In this document: positions 11,869-23,700 of the stretch, in pieces
How the letters are laid out: each line of letters starts with the position of its first letter
Position numbering within the stretch: the stretch's first letter is position 1
Assembly: GCA_964036295.1 (NCBI GenBank)
Contig: OZ038466.1
Location: forward strand, 23,488,597 to 23,552,596
Length of the DNA stretch: 64,000 nucleotides
Direction: 5' to 3'
Source: Plumapathes pennacea
Taxonomy: Eukaryota; Cnidaria; Anthozoa; Antipatharia; Myriopathidae
Made by a program: the position numbers and the translations under genes
The notes under the pieces: generated by a model
Seen by the model: only the letters and a program-made list of their open reading frames with translations
The model's database searches: none
Told to the model about the DNA's origin: nothing

Positions 11869-12798
11869 CTAAATAACTCCCGGCAAACCCGGCTCGTGGA
11901 CTGCGTTTTGTCGTATCGGATTTCGACGAAAAAACGTTCGTAGTTGATTCAGAACTTCAGCCCGTACTTCAGGCAGACGCAAACAATAAACAAAAGGATT
12001 TAAACACGAGTTCAGTAGCATAAATGTGTAACAGAAATCAACGGCGCACCGAATAAGAGCATTGTACTTAAAACGAGTGATCAAAAACACACAAAGATAA
12101 GGAAGGTAGCAGATTATAAAGAGCGCGTAGATCCACAAGATGGCAGACGTCGTTTTTCTGTACCTCGTCATATTCAATGCACTCCCCGCCTCTTGTTGAG
12201 CTTGAACGTGTTGACTTCGCAAGCCCTTGTATAACTTGATGCAAGCCACAGAAATGACGAATAAGCATATAACTAAACCAGTTATCAAAATAATTCTCCA
12301 CAATACTCTCCTCCAGAGCCATGTCGATGCAAAAAATACTGAACAAGAGACGATGATAACGAGGCTTGTAGATACTCGTCTGGTTGTCACAATCTCTTGG
12401 TACCTCAGGTGAAAAAACAATGCGGTGTATCGGTCCAGACTTATTGCTGTCATTGTGAGCAACGACACACAGAAGAACAGCGATGCAGTGACGAAAAGCG
12501 AATCTGACAACAGGTTAAATTGATGTAAGCTGTAGTTATTGACTGTTCTCATGACGAGAAACACACTAAACGGCTGAGACTGGACGAGTAAACCGGCTCC
12601 AAGATCAGTCAGAACAAGAGTGCAGAGCAGAAGCTTGGATGGAAAACGAATAATGTTGATGTGGCGCATTGCGAGGAAGACCAACAGGTTTGCAACAGTT
12701 GTAGTGATGATCAATAGTGTATTAAGAGCAATGTTCACAATGTATGGAACAGTGTATGCTGTTGTCGTAATATTCTGAAACGAAGTAGCGGGCGCCAT
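11869..12798 (-). CDS. class A (rhodopsin-like) G-protein-coupled receptor, single exon, 309 aa
   Basis: Intronless frame from ATG (12798-12796) to TAG. It is a plasma-membrane receptor with seven hydrophobic segments. Class A landmarks present: N37 in TM1 (VANLLVF), D65 in TM2 (VLTDLG), DRY at 122-124, CYLP at 230-233 in TM6 and NPFVY at 267-271 in TM7. A short N-terminus carries an NIT glycosylation site (residues 9-11). The conserved TM3 cysteine (position 3.25) is replaced by S98, and the second extracellular loop is only a few residues long with no cysteine, so the usual TM3-ECL2 disulfide is absent. The same absence is known in melanocortin and related MECA receptors, making a melanocortin/adenosine-like grouping plausible, but the NPxxY motif and lack of clear ligand residues leave the ligand unknown. 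Intronless GPCRs are common in cnidarian expansions. Confidence 0.9.
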   Translation of the reverse strand: MAPATSFQNITTTAYTVPYIVNIALNTLLIITTTVANLLVFLAMRHINIIRFPSKLLLCTLVLTDLGAGLLVQSQPFSVFLVMRTVNNYSLHQFNLLSDSLFVTASLFFCVSLLTMTAISLDRYTALFFHLRYQEIVTTRRVSTSLVIIVSCSVFFASTWLWRRVLWRIILITGLVICLFVISVACIKLYKGLRSQHVQAQQEAGSALNMTRYRKTTSAILWIYALFIICYLPYLCVFLITRFKYNALIRCAVDFCYTFMLLNSCLNPFVYCLRLPEVRAEVLNQLRTFFRRNPIRQNAVHEPGLPGVI

Positions 12799-13639
12799 CG
12801 AAGAGTCGCTGTACGTCGATCTGTTAACCCGTGAGATGCCTGATAACTCCGCAAAGAAAATTCTGTTAGGTGACGGAACGGTCAGTTATCCGCCGAGCTG
12901 TAATAAGCCACTTTCACAATCATGTGCAGTTTGCGAAGCGCAGGTGTTTTGAAACTTTGCGGGCGGAGTGTATAACATTTTCTATATGGTTATACTATGC
13001 AATTATACAGGCACAAAACCAAGCTCAGCAGAAAGATTTACTTGATAGACACTCGTTTAAGTAGGAAGTAAAAGTGCCATTTGCAATTGTGAACTGTGGT
13101 TTATTGTGTTGATATGTGCATGTCATGCACCTGTCATTTTTCACTCTTATCCTATTGTAGCTTTGATAAAGCTGGTGAGCTGGCGATAAATCTAATTCAG
13201 CAAAAGTTGCTCATCCAGACAGATTTACCAAAAATGACCGGCTTCACCCAATATCGGGCTAAAGCTTAGCTTTAACTGACAACTATCTGCTTTAACGTGC
13301 GGCTATAGGGGAACCTTAAACTGGACATCTGCTTTTTAATTAAATGGGTCAAATCACTTGTCCACATAATTATTCCGCCTAGCGGCAGTGCGCCGATGAC
13401 GATCAGAAATGAAATGGTTTTCGCGGCTCAAGTTGCTTCAAGTTTGACTTGATCGTGCCATTTTCAAGTTGTTTCACAGAATTCGACAAAGAACCAAACA
13501 GACACAGGACAAACTTCCCGCCACAACATAAATGTCGCCGCAAGTTTTGAAAAGCGCCTAAAATCAATAACTTATTCAGACCATCTGACACCTGAGGCAG
13601 AGCAGAAAGAACAATCTCGAATTTGGATTCTACAGCAAA

Positions 13640-13760
13640 ACGGAACTTTGTCCAATAAGGGCGTACAAGTAACAATAGAATCACTCAAACGTCAGGGCGC
13701 GAATTGACGTGAAAGGTATTTCAAATGACACTTACTACAAAACTTTTTTTTATTAAAACA
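13640..13760. repeat. isolated fragment of the 2.75-kb macrosatellite
   Basis: The run ccaataagggcgtacaagta through gacgtgaaaggtatttcaaatgacac matches the segment that opens each macrosatellite unit (38421, 41169, 44081, 46838, 49586, 52346). It lies 13 kb outside the array, so the unit, or an element inside it, is dispersed as well as tandem. The rest of 12799-14268 shows no gene. Confidence 0.65.
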
Positions 13761-14268
13761 AATTCAATTAATGAGATGGAAATTGTCAAAGACTACTCTA
13801 CACTCCACCAAACCAAGTCCTGGGCATGGTCCTGGGAACAAGGGCCATAAAGGGTCGTTTAACGCGGACAGTAAGCTTCCTGCCTATTCTAAGGGCCGAT
13901 CGATAGACCGAGAATGGGGGTTAGGAATTTTGGTAACTTTAAAACATTTCCTGACAAAAGAATTTCAGTAACCGGTTTAACCAAGTTTTGTTGTGTTTGT
14001 TTGCAACAGGAAATAAATGTCAAAAACGATTTCAGGACACGACAATGATTGAAAGTGAAACGTTAACACAAACCCTCGTTGATCCATGCTGCTTCTTTTT
14101 CAATTTCCGTACACTTCGCCCGACAACCCAACAAATCATTTATATAAAAATAGTACAGTGGAACCCAGCCTTACGGCCACCCCGTTATCACGGCCACCTC
14201 GTTATTAGGGACACAAATTTTTGTCCCGCGCAACAAAAGCTCAGTAATTCTCTTATCTGAAAATCCAG

Positions 14269-14478
14269 TTAACCCTTTCACTCCCAAGCTCAAAATACAA
14301 ATTCTCTCAACCATAAAATAAGAAAATGTATGAGTGATGAATGAGAATTGATGTTTTAATCAGCTGTCATTTGTACAAGGTATCAAATGCCAAATTCTCC
14401 ATACTGTTTGATATATCTCTGGTGGGAGACTGAAAAGAGAAAATTGAAGTTGATCACTCTTGGGAGTGAAAGGGTTAA
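14269..14478. mobile_element. TTAA-flanked MITE with perfect 20-bp ends (piggyBac-like)
   Basis: A 210-bp element starting TTAACCCTTTCACTCCCAAG and ending with the exact reverse complement. TTAA at both borders with CCC as the first element bases is the target-site and terminus style of piggyBac elements. It interrupts another repeat: flanking aaatccag and tacggccatg would rejoin across a single TTAA. It has no coding capacity. Diverged relatives lie at 5314-5471, about 55860-56032, 57235-57415 and 58305-58499. Confidence 0.75.
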
Positions 14479-14709
14479 TACGGCCATGTCTCGATAGTTT
14501 CACTATATAGAAGTGGTCCAACCAACTATTGATAATTAACTATTAATAATTAACTATGTACACTACATCAACTTCAGGTGGAATTCTGGGCATTTATGCC
14601 GAGCACGTGATTGAGATTTGGCTGGCGCGTCCCACGTGATTTTCGCTGAAGGTTCAGTTTACAGTGTCCGAGCACTTGATACACTCTAGCTCGTGAATAT
14701 TTTACAGTA

Positions 14710-17700
14710 TCATGGCTTACTAAATAGAGTCACGTCTTCACCAAGGAGAGCAAAAGGAGCCCAGTAGCGAGGATGATGAAACTTCTTGACTCCTTTGACG
14801 ACTTTCATTGCTTCATTCAGAGCCTCGTTTGCACTTTCTCCAAGACGCAGGTGCTCGTAGAAGCTGACCATGAAAATCAAACTGGCCTTATCGTCAACCG
14901 CCCATAGCGTTACAAGAACGGCGCGAGCTCCAGCTCCGAGAAATGCACGAGCGATCCCAACTACACCCTCTCCTCTGATTTCACCACGGCCGGTGTAACA
15001 GCAACTAAGAACGACCAGCTTTGCTCTGATGCTTTTACCTTCGAGATCGGACATGAGTAGCATGATATCTTCAGCATTGTTGATGATGTTAGTATCAGGA
15101 GGAGCGAGCAAGATTTCTCCCCTCTCTGCATCTCCATGAGCTGAAATATGAATCAAACTGGCATTCTCGACGTCCTGTAGAAACCTTTGTTTGGTTGCTC
15201 TTTCCCCCAAAAGTGGCTCAATCTTGAACATCGCTCCAATTAATTCGACTTCTTTCTTTGCAAACATTAGTCTTGGTACAGTGAATTCTTTGTCACCCTT
15301 CTTAATTTTCCCTACATTTGGGTCTCCCACTATTAAGGGTGTTGATTGCTCTGATGACTCTGCTGGACGCTCGTGGATCATTTTTGCTGTTGTTAATGAT
15401 GGAACTAGTCTCACTCGTAAGGAATCGACTAAGTATTTTCCGTTTTCATCCACAAGCGCGGCAAATGGAACCAGAGCGAGTCGACCATCAGGGACAATAA
15501 CTGCTTGTGACCCCACTACATATTGTCGCACAGGTTTCAGAAGGATCTCGTAGAGAACTTGTAGCAGACAATTGAGATTCAAGTCGTCCGGTCCTTGAGG
15601 GTTGGCGGAGATCCCAGTCTTGTGCTGAAGTCCTGAACTGTCCGTCGTGTTTGTCTTCTGTTCTTGCGCAGGTGTAGGACGTGAGACCCTGAACTCCATT
15701 ACTGCTGGTTTTGGGACAGTAGAGCTGCCACGCATTACGGAACAACGAAGATCACATTCCGGTTTATGCTTATTAGATTGTGATCTTTCTGGGTAAAGAA
15801 ACGATAGTGAGCGGTCTTCGCACCTGTCAGACCCACGTGGCTTCGTCAAATAAGCGAGAGCCTTGTCAATAAGTGAGCTTAAATCTTCAACAGATTGAGA
15901 TAAATCCGTTTCAGTGCAAGTCTTCCTGGACTGCTGTGACACTTCAATACTTTTGTGGAACATTAGGTCTCCATTTGGCTGTATAACCCACGTGCCAACT
16001 CTATGGGCACATAGTGTAGAGAAGAAGACGACTGTACTTTCCAGAGCCTTGGCCACTTTACAGATTCCGTAGAGGTCTGAAACTTTGTCTTCAGTGCTCA
16101 CTTTATGCGCGCAAAGTTTGGAGGAAATCATTAGTTCAGCCAAAGCTATTGAGCGCCCTCTCTCGGCAATAACAAGAGCTTTACCTCTCTTTTTCTGGAA
16201 CAAAAGTATTCGCATCAACTTCTTATAGGTATCTATAAACGTATCGATAATAGAAACTTTATATTCATCCAAGTTTGGTGCATTCTCAAACAGTTCTTCG
16301 AAGCATGCTAACGCTTTCCTCAAATTAGTTTCAGTCTTAGCGTACAGACCGACAAAGTTAGAACTATTTTCAACTCCTTCATAAGCTATTGCTTCGCTTG
16401 CCTTGTTTACAATCTCTTTTGCGACAGAGAGTAGCATTTCCTGATACTTGATAGCTTTGGCGTACTGGCCAAGAGACTGATAACAATTTTCAAGGTTGCC
16501 ATAAGCGCATCCTTCGCCTTGTTTATCCCCAATCTCTTTTGCGATAGTAAGTCCTTTTTCCTGATACTTGATAGCTTTGGCGTACTGGCCAAGAAACTGA
16601 TAACAAATTCCAAGGTTGTTATAAGCATTTCCTTCGCCTTGTTTGTCCCCAATCTCTTTTGCGATAGTAAGTCCTTTTTCCTGATACTCGATAGCTTTGG
16701 CGTACTGGCCAAGAGACTCATAACAATTTCCAAGGTTGCCATTAGCATTTCCTTCGCCTTGTTTGTCCCCAATCTCTCTTGCGATAGAGAGTAGCATTTC
16801 CTGATACTCGATAGCTTTGGCGTACTGGCCAAAAGACTCATAACAATTTCCAAGGTTGCCATAAGCGTATCCTTCGCCTTGTTTGTCCCCAATCTCTTTT
16901 GCGATAGTACGTCTTTCTTCCTGATACTTGATAGCTTCGGCGTACTGGCCAAGAAACTGATAACAAATTCCAAGGCTGCCATAAGCGCATCCTTCGCCTT
17001 CTTTGTCCCCATTCTCTCTTGCGATAGTAAGTCCTTTTTCCTGATACTCGATAGCTTTGGCGTACTGGCCAAGAGACCGATAACAATTTCCAAGGTTGCC
17101 ATAAGCGCATCCTTCGCCTTCTTTGTCCCCAGTCTCTTTTGCGATAGTAAGTCTTTTTTCCTGATACTCGATAGCTTTGGCGTACTGGTCAAGAGAATGA
17201 TAACAATTTCCAAGGTCGCCATAATCGCATCCTTCGCCTTGCTTGTCCCCAATCTCCTTTGCGATAGTACGTCTTTCTTCCTGATACATAGCTTTGTCGT
17301 ACTGGCTAAGAGAATGATAACAATTTCCAAAGTTGCTATAAGCGCCTCCTTCGCCTTGTTTGTCCCCAATCTCTTTTGCGATAGTAAGTCCTTTTTCCTG
17401 ATAATTGATAGCTTTGGCGTGCTGGCCAAGAGAATGATAACAATTTCCAAGGTTGACATAAGCATTTCCTTCGAGTTGTTTGTTCCCAATCTCTCTTGCG
17501 AAAGAGAGTAGCATTTCCTGATACTTGATAGCTTTGGCGTACTGGCCAAAAGACTCATAACAATTTCCAAGGTTGCCATAAGCGCATCCTTCGCCTTGCT
17601 TGTCCCCAATCCCTTTTGCGATAGTAAGTCCTTTTTCCTGATACTTGATAGCTTTGGCGTACTGGCCAAGAGACTCATAACAATTTCCAAGGTTGCCATA

Positions 17701-20700
17701 AGCGCATCCTTCGCCTTCTTTGTCCCCAATCTCTTTTGCGATAGTACGTCTTTCTTCCTGATACTCGATAGCTTTGGCGTACTGGCCAAGAAACTGATAA
17801 CAATTTCCAAGGCTGCCATAAGCGCATCCTTCGCCTTCTTTGTCCCCAATCTCTCTTGCGATAGTAAGTCCTTTTTCCTGATACTCGATAGCTTTGGCGT
17901 ACTGGCCAAGAGACCCATAACAATTTCCAAGGTTGCCATAAGCGCATCCTTCGCCTTGTTTGTCCCCAATATCTCTTGCAATAGTAAGTCTTTTTTCCTG
18001 ATACTCGATAGCTTTGGCGTACTGGCCAAGAGATCGATAACAAGTTCCAAGGTTGCCATAAGCGCATCCTTCGCCTTCTTTGTCCCCAGTCTCTTTTGCG
18101 ATAGTAAGTCCTTTTTCCTGATACTCGATAGCTTTGGCATACTGGTCAAGAGAATGATAAAAATTTCCAAGGTCGCCATAATCGCATCCTTCGCCTTGCT
18201 TGTCCCAAATCTCCTTTGCGATAGTACATCTTTCTTCCTGATACATAGCTTTGTCGTACTGGCTAAGAGAATGATAACAATTTCCAAGGTTACTATAAGC
18301 GTCTCCTTCGCCTTGTTTGTGCCCAATCTCTTTTGCGATAGTAAGTCCTTTTTCGTGATAATTGATAGCTTTGGCGTGCTGGCCAAGAGACTCATAACAA
18401 TTTCCAAGGTTGCCATAAGCATTTTCTTCGAGTTGTTTGTCCCCAATCTCTCTTGCGATAGAGAGTAGCATTTCCTGATACTTGATAGCTTTGGCGTACT
18501 GGCCAAGAGACTGATAACAATTTCCAAGGTTGCCATAAGCGTATCCTTCGCTTTGTTTGTCCCCAATCTCTTTTGCGATAGTAAGTCCTTTTTCTTCCTG
18601 ATACTCGATAGCTTTGGCGTACTGGCCAAGAAACTGATAACAATTTCCAAGGCTGACATAAGAGCATCCTTCGCCTTGTTTGTCCCCAATCTCTCTTGCG
18701 ATAGTAAGTCCTTTTTCCTGATACTCGATAGCTTTGGCGTACTGGCCAAGAGACTGATAACAAATTCCAAGGCTGCCATAAGAGCATCCTTCGCCTTGTT
18801 TGTCCCCAATCTCTTTTGCGATAGTAAGTCCTTTTTTCTGATGCTTGATAGCTTTGTCGTACTGGCCAAGAGACTTATAACAAGTTCCAAGGTTGACATA
18901 AGCATTTCCTTCGAGTAGTTTGCGCCCTATCTCTCTTGCGATAAAGAGTAGCATTTCCTGATACTCGATAGCTTTGGCGTACTGGCCAAGAGACTCATAA
19001 CAAGTTCCAAGGTTGCCATAAGCGCATCCTTCGCATTGTTTGTCCCCAATCTCTTTTGCGATAGTAAGTCCTTTTTCCTGATACTTGATAGCTTTGGCGT
19101 ACTGGCCAAGAGACTGATAACAAATTCCAAGGTTGTTATAAGCACTTACTTCGCCTTGTTTGTGCCCAATCTTTTGTGCGATAGTAAGTCTTTTTTCCTG
19201 ATACTTGATAGCTTTGGGGTACTGGCCAAGAGACTCATAACAATTTCCAAGGTTGCCATAAGCATTTCCTTCGCCTTGCTTGTCCCCAATCTTTCTTGCG
19301 ATACAGAGTAGCATTTCCTGATACTCGATAGCTTTGGCGTACTGGCCAAGAGACTCATAACAATTTCCAAGGTTACCATAAGCGTATCCTTCGCCTTGTT
19401 TGTCACCAATCTCTCTTGCGATAGTAAGTCCTTTTTCCTGATACTCGATAGCTTTGGCGTACTGGCAAAAAGATTTATAACAAATTCCAAGATTGCCATA
19501 AGCGCATCCTTCGCCTTGTTTGTCCCCAATCTCTTTTGCGATAGTAAGTCCTTTTTCGTGATACTCGATAGCTTTGGCGTACTGGCCAAGAGACTGATAA
19601 CATTTTCCAACGTTGATATAAGCATTTCCTTCGCCTTGTTTGTCCCCAATCTCTCTTGCGATAAAGAGTAGCATTTCCTGATACTCGATAGCTTTGGCGT
19701 ACTGGCCAAGAGACCCATAACAATTTCCAAGGTTGCCATAAGCATTTCCTTCGAGTTGTTTGTGCCCAATCTCTCTTGCGATAAAGAGTAGCATTTCCTG
19801 ATACTCGATAGCTTTGGCGTACTGGCCAAGAGACCCATAACAATTTCCAAGGTTGCCATAAGCGCATCCTTCGCCTTCTTTGTCCCCAATATCTCTTGCA
19901 ATAGTAAGTCCTTTTTCCTGATACTCGATAGCTTTGGCGTGCTGGCCAAGAGACCCATAACAAATTCCAAGGTTGCCATAAGCGCATCCTTCGCCTTCTT
20001 TGTCCCCAGTCTCTTTTGCGATAGTAAGTCCTTTTTCCTGATACTCGATAGCTTTGGCGTGCTGGCCAAGAGACTCATAACAATTTCCAAGGTTGCCATA
20101 AGCATTTCTTTCGCCTCGTTTGTCCCCAATCTCTTTTGCGATAGTAAGTCCTTTTTCCTGATAATTGATAGCTTTGGCGTGCTGGCCAAGAGACTCATAA
20201 CAATTTCCAAGGTTGCCATAAGTATTTTCTTCGAGTTGTTTGTCCCCAATCTCTTTTGCGATAGTAAGTCCTTTTTCCTGATACTTGATAGCTTTGGCGT
20301 ACTGGCCAAGAGACTGATAACAATTTCCAAGGTTGCCATAAGCGCATCCTTCGCTTTGTTTGTCCCCAATCTCTTTTGCGATAGTAAGTCCTTTTTTCTG
20401 ATGCTTGATAGCTTTGTCGTACTGGACAAGAGACTTATAACAAGTTCCAAGGTTGACATAAGCATTTCCTTCGCCTTGTTTGTCCCCAATCTTTTTTGCG
20501 ATAGTAAGTCCTTTTTCCTGATACTCGATAGCTTTGGCGTACTGGCAAAAAGATTTATAACAAATTCCAAGATTGCCATAAGCGCATCCTTCGCCTTGTT
20601 TGTCCCCAATCTCTTTTGCGATAGTAAGTCCTTTTTCCTGATACTCGATAGCTTTGGCGTACTGGCCAAGAGACTGATAACATTTTCCAAGGTTGCCATA

Positions 20701-23700
20701 AGCATTTCCTTCGAGTTGTTTGTGCCCAATCTCTCTTGCGATAAAGAGTAGCATTTCCTGATACTCGATAGCTTTGGCGTACTGGCCAAGAGACCCATAA
20801 CAATTTCCAAGGTTGCCGTAAGCGCATCCTTTGCCTTGTTTGTCCCCAATCTCTTTTGCGATAGTAAGTCCTTTTTCCTGATACTTGATAGCTTTGGCGT
20901 AATGGCCAAGAGACACATAACAAGTTCCAAGGTTGCCATAAGCATTTCCTTCGAGTTGTTTGTGCCCTATCTCTCTTGCGATAAAGAGGATCATTTCCTG
21001 ATACTCGATAGCTTTGGCGTACTGGCCAAGAGACTCATAACAATTTCCAAGGTTGCCATAAGCGCATCCTTCGCCTTGTTTGTCCCCAATCTCTTTTGCG
21101 ATAGTAAGTCCTTTTTCCTGATACTTGATAGCTTTGGCGTATTGGCCAAGCGACTGATAACAAATTCCAAGGTTGACATAAGAGCATCCTTCGCCTTGTT
21201 TGTCCCCAATATCTCTTGCAATAGTAAGTCTTTTTTCCTGATACTCGATAGCTTTGGCGTATTGGCCAAGAGACCGATAACAATTTCCAAGGTTGCCATA
21301 AGCGCATCCTTCGCCTTCTTTGTCCCCAGTCTCTTTTGCGATAGTAAGTCTTTTTTCCTGATACTCGATAGCTTTGGCGTACTGGCAAAAAGATTTATAA
21401 CAAATTCCAAGATTGCCATAAGCGCATCCTTCGCCTTGTTTGTCCCCAATCTCTTTTGCGATAGTAAGTCCTTTTTCGTGATACTCGATAGCTTTGGCGT
21501 ACTGGCCAAGAGACTGATAACATTTTCCAACGTTGATATAAGCATTTCCTTCGCCTTGTTTGTCCCCAATCTCTCTTGCGATAAAGAGTAGCATTTCCTG
21601 ATACTCGATAGCTTTGGCGTACTGGCCAAGAGACCCATAACAATTTCCAAGGTTGCCATAAGCATTTCCTTCGAGTTGTTTGTGCCCAATCTCTTTTGCG
21701 ATAAAGAGTAGCATTTCCTGATACTCGATAGCTTTGGCGTACTGGCCAAGAGACCGATAACAATTTCCAAGGTTGCCATAAGCGCATCCTTCGCCTTCTT
21801 TGTCCCCAGTCTCTTTTGCGATAGTAAGTCTTTTTTCCTGATACTCGATAGCTTTGGCGTACTGGCAAAAAGATTTATAACAAATTCCAAGATTGCCATA
21901 AGCGCATCCTTCGCCTTGTTTGTCCCCAATCTCTTTTGCGATAGTAAGTCCTTTTTCGTGATACTCGATAGCTTTGGCGTACTGGCCAAGAGACTGATAA
22001 CATTTTCCAACGTTGATATAAGCATTTCCTTCGCCTTGTTTGTCCCCAATCTCTCTTGCGATAAAGAGTAGCATTTCCTGATACTCGATAGCTTTGGCGT
22101 ACTGGCCAAGAGACCCATAACAATTTCCAAGGTTGCCATAAGCATTTCCTTCGAGTTGTTTGTGCCCAATCTCTCTTGCGATAAAGAGTAGCATTTCCTG
22201 ATACTCGATAGCTTTGGCGTACTGGCCAAGAGACCCATAACAATTTCCAAGGTTGCCATAAGCGCATCCTTCGCCTTCTTTGTCCCCAATATCTCTTGCA
22301 ATAGTAAGTCCTTTTTCCTGATACTCGATAGCTTTGGCGTGCTGGCCAAGAGACCCATAACAAATTCCAAGGTTGCCATAAGCGCATCCTTCGCCTTCTT
22401 TGTCCCCAGTCTCTTTTGCGATAGTAAGTCCTTTTTCCTGATACTCGATAGCTTTGGCGTGCTGGCCAAGAGACTCATAACAATTTCCAAGGTTGCCATA
22501 AGTATTTTCTTCGAGTTGTTTGTCCCCAATCTCTTTTGCGATAGTAAGTCCTTTTTCCTGATACTTGATAGCTTTGGCGTACTGGCCAAGAGACTGATAA
22601 CAATTTCCAAGGTTGCCATAAGCGCATCCTTCGCTTTGTTTGTCCCCAATCTCTTTTGCGATAGTAAGTCCTTTTTTCTGATGCTTGATAGCTTTGTCGT
22701 ACTGGACAAGAGACTTATAACAAGTTCCAAGGTTGACATAAGCATTTCCTTCGAGTTGTTTGTCCCCAATCTTTTTTGCGATAGTAAGTCCTTTTTCCTG
22801 ATACTCGATAGCTTTGGCGTACTGGCAAAAAGATTTATAACAAATTCCAAGATTGCCATAAGCGCATCCTTCGCCTTGTTTGTCCCCAATCTCTTTTGCG
22901 ATAGTAAGTCCTTTTTCCTGATACTCGATAGCTTTGGCGTACTGGCCAAGAGACTGATAACATTTTCCAAGGTTGCCATAAGCATTTCCTTCGAGTTGTT
23001 TGTGCCCAATATCTCTTGCGATAAAGAGTAGCATTTCCTGATACTCGATAGCTTTGGCGTACTGGCCAAGAGACCCATAACAATTTCCAAGGTTGCCGTA
23101 AGCGCATCCTTTGCCTTGTTTGTCCCCAATCTCTTTTGCGATAGTAAGTCCTTTTTCCTGATACTTGATAGCTTTGGCGTAATGGCCAAGAGACACATAA
23201 CAAGTTCCAAGGTTGCCATAAGCATTTCCTTCGAGTTGTTTGTGCCCTATCTCTCTTGCGATAAAGAGGATCATTTCCTGATACTCGATAGCTTTGGCGT
23301 ACTGGCCAAGAGACTCATAACAATTTCCAAGGTTGCCATAAGCGCATCCTTCGCCTTGTTTGTCCCCAATCTCTTTTGCGATAGTAAGTCCTTTTTCCTG
23401 ATACTTGATAGCTTTGGCGTATTGGCCAAGCGACTGATAACAAATTCCAAGGTTGACATAAGAGCATCCTTCGCCTTGTTTGTCCCCAATATCTCTTGCA
23501 ATAGTAAGTCTTTTTTCCTGATACTCGATAGCTTTGGCGTACTGGCCAAGAGACCGATAACAATTTCCAAGGTTGCCATAAGCGCATCCTTCGCCTTCTT
23601 TGTCCCCAGTCTCTTTTGCGATAGTAAGTCTTTTTTCCTGATACTCGATAGCTTTGGCATACTGGTCAAGAGAATGATAACAATTTCCAAGGTCGCCATA

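Noticed and set aside
16407-18905. Long open frames on the same and the opposite strand across the TPR array (up to 832 codons, for example repeated VPNLFCDSKSFF or LASTPKLSSIRKKD units)
   Set aside because: They are shadows: a 120-bp repeat is a multiple of three, so any alternative frame without a stop in the unit stays open. They have no start context, domain or conservation of their own.
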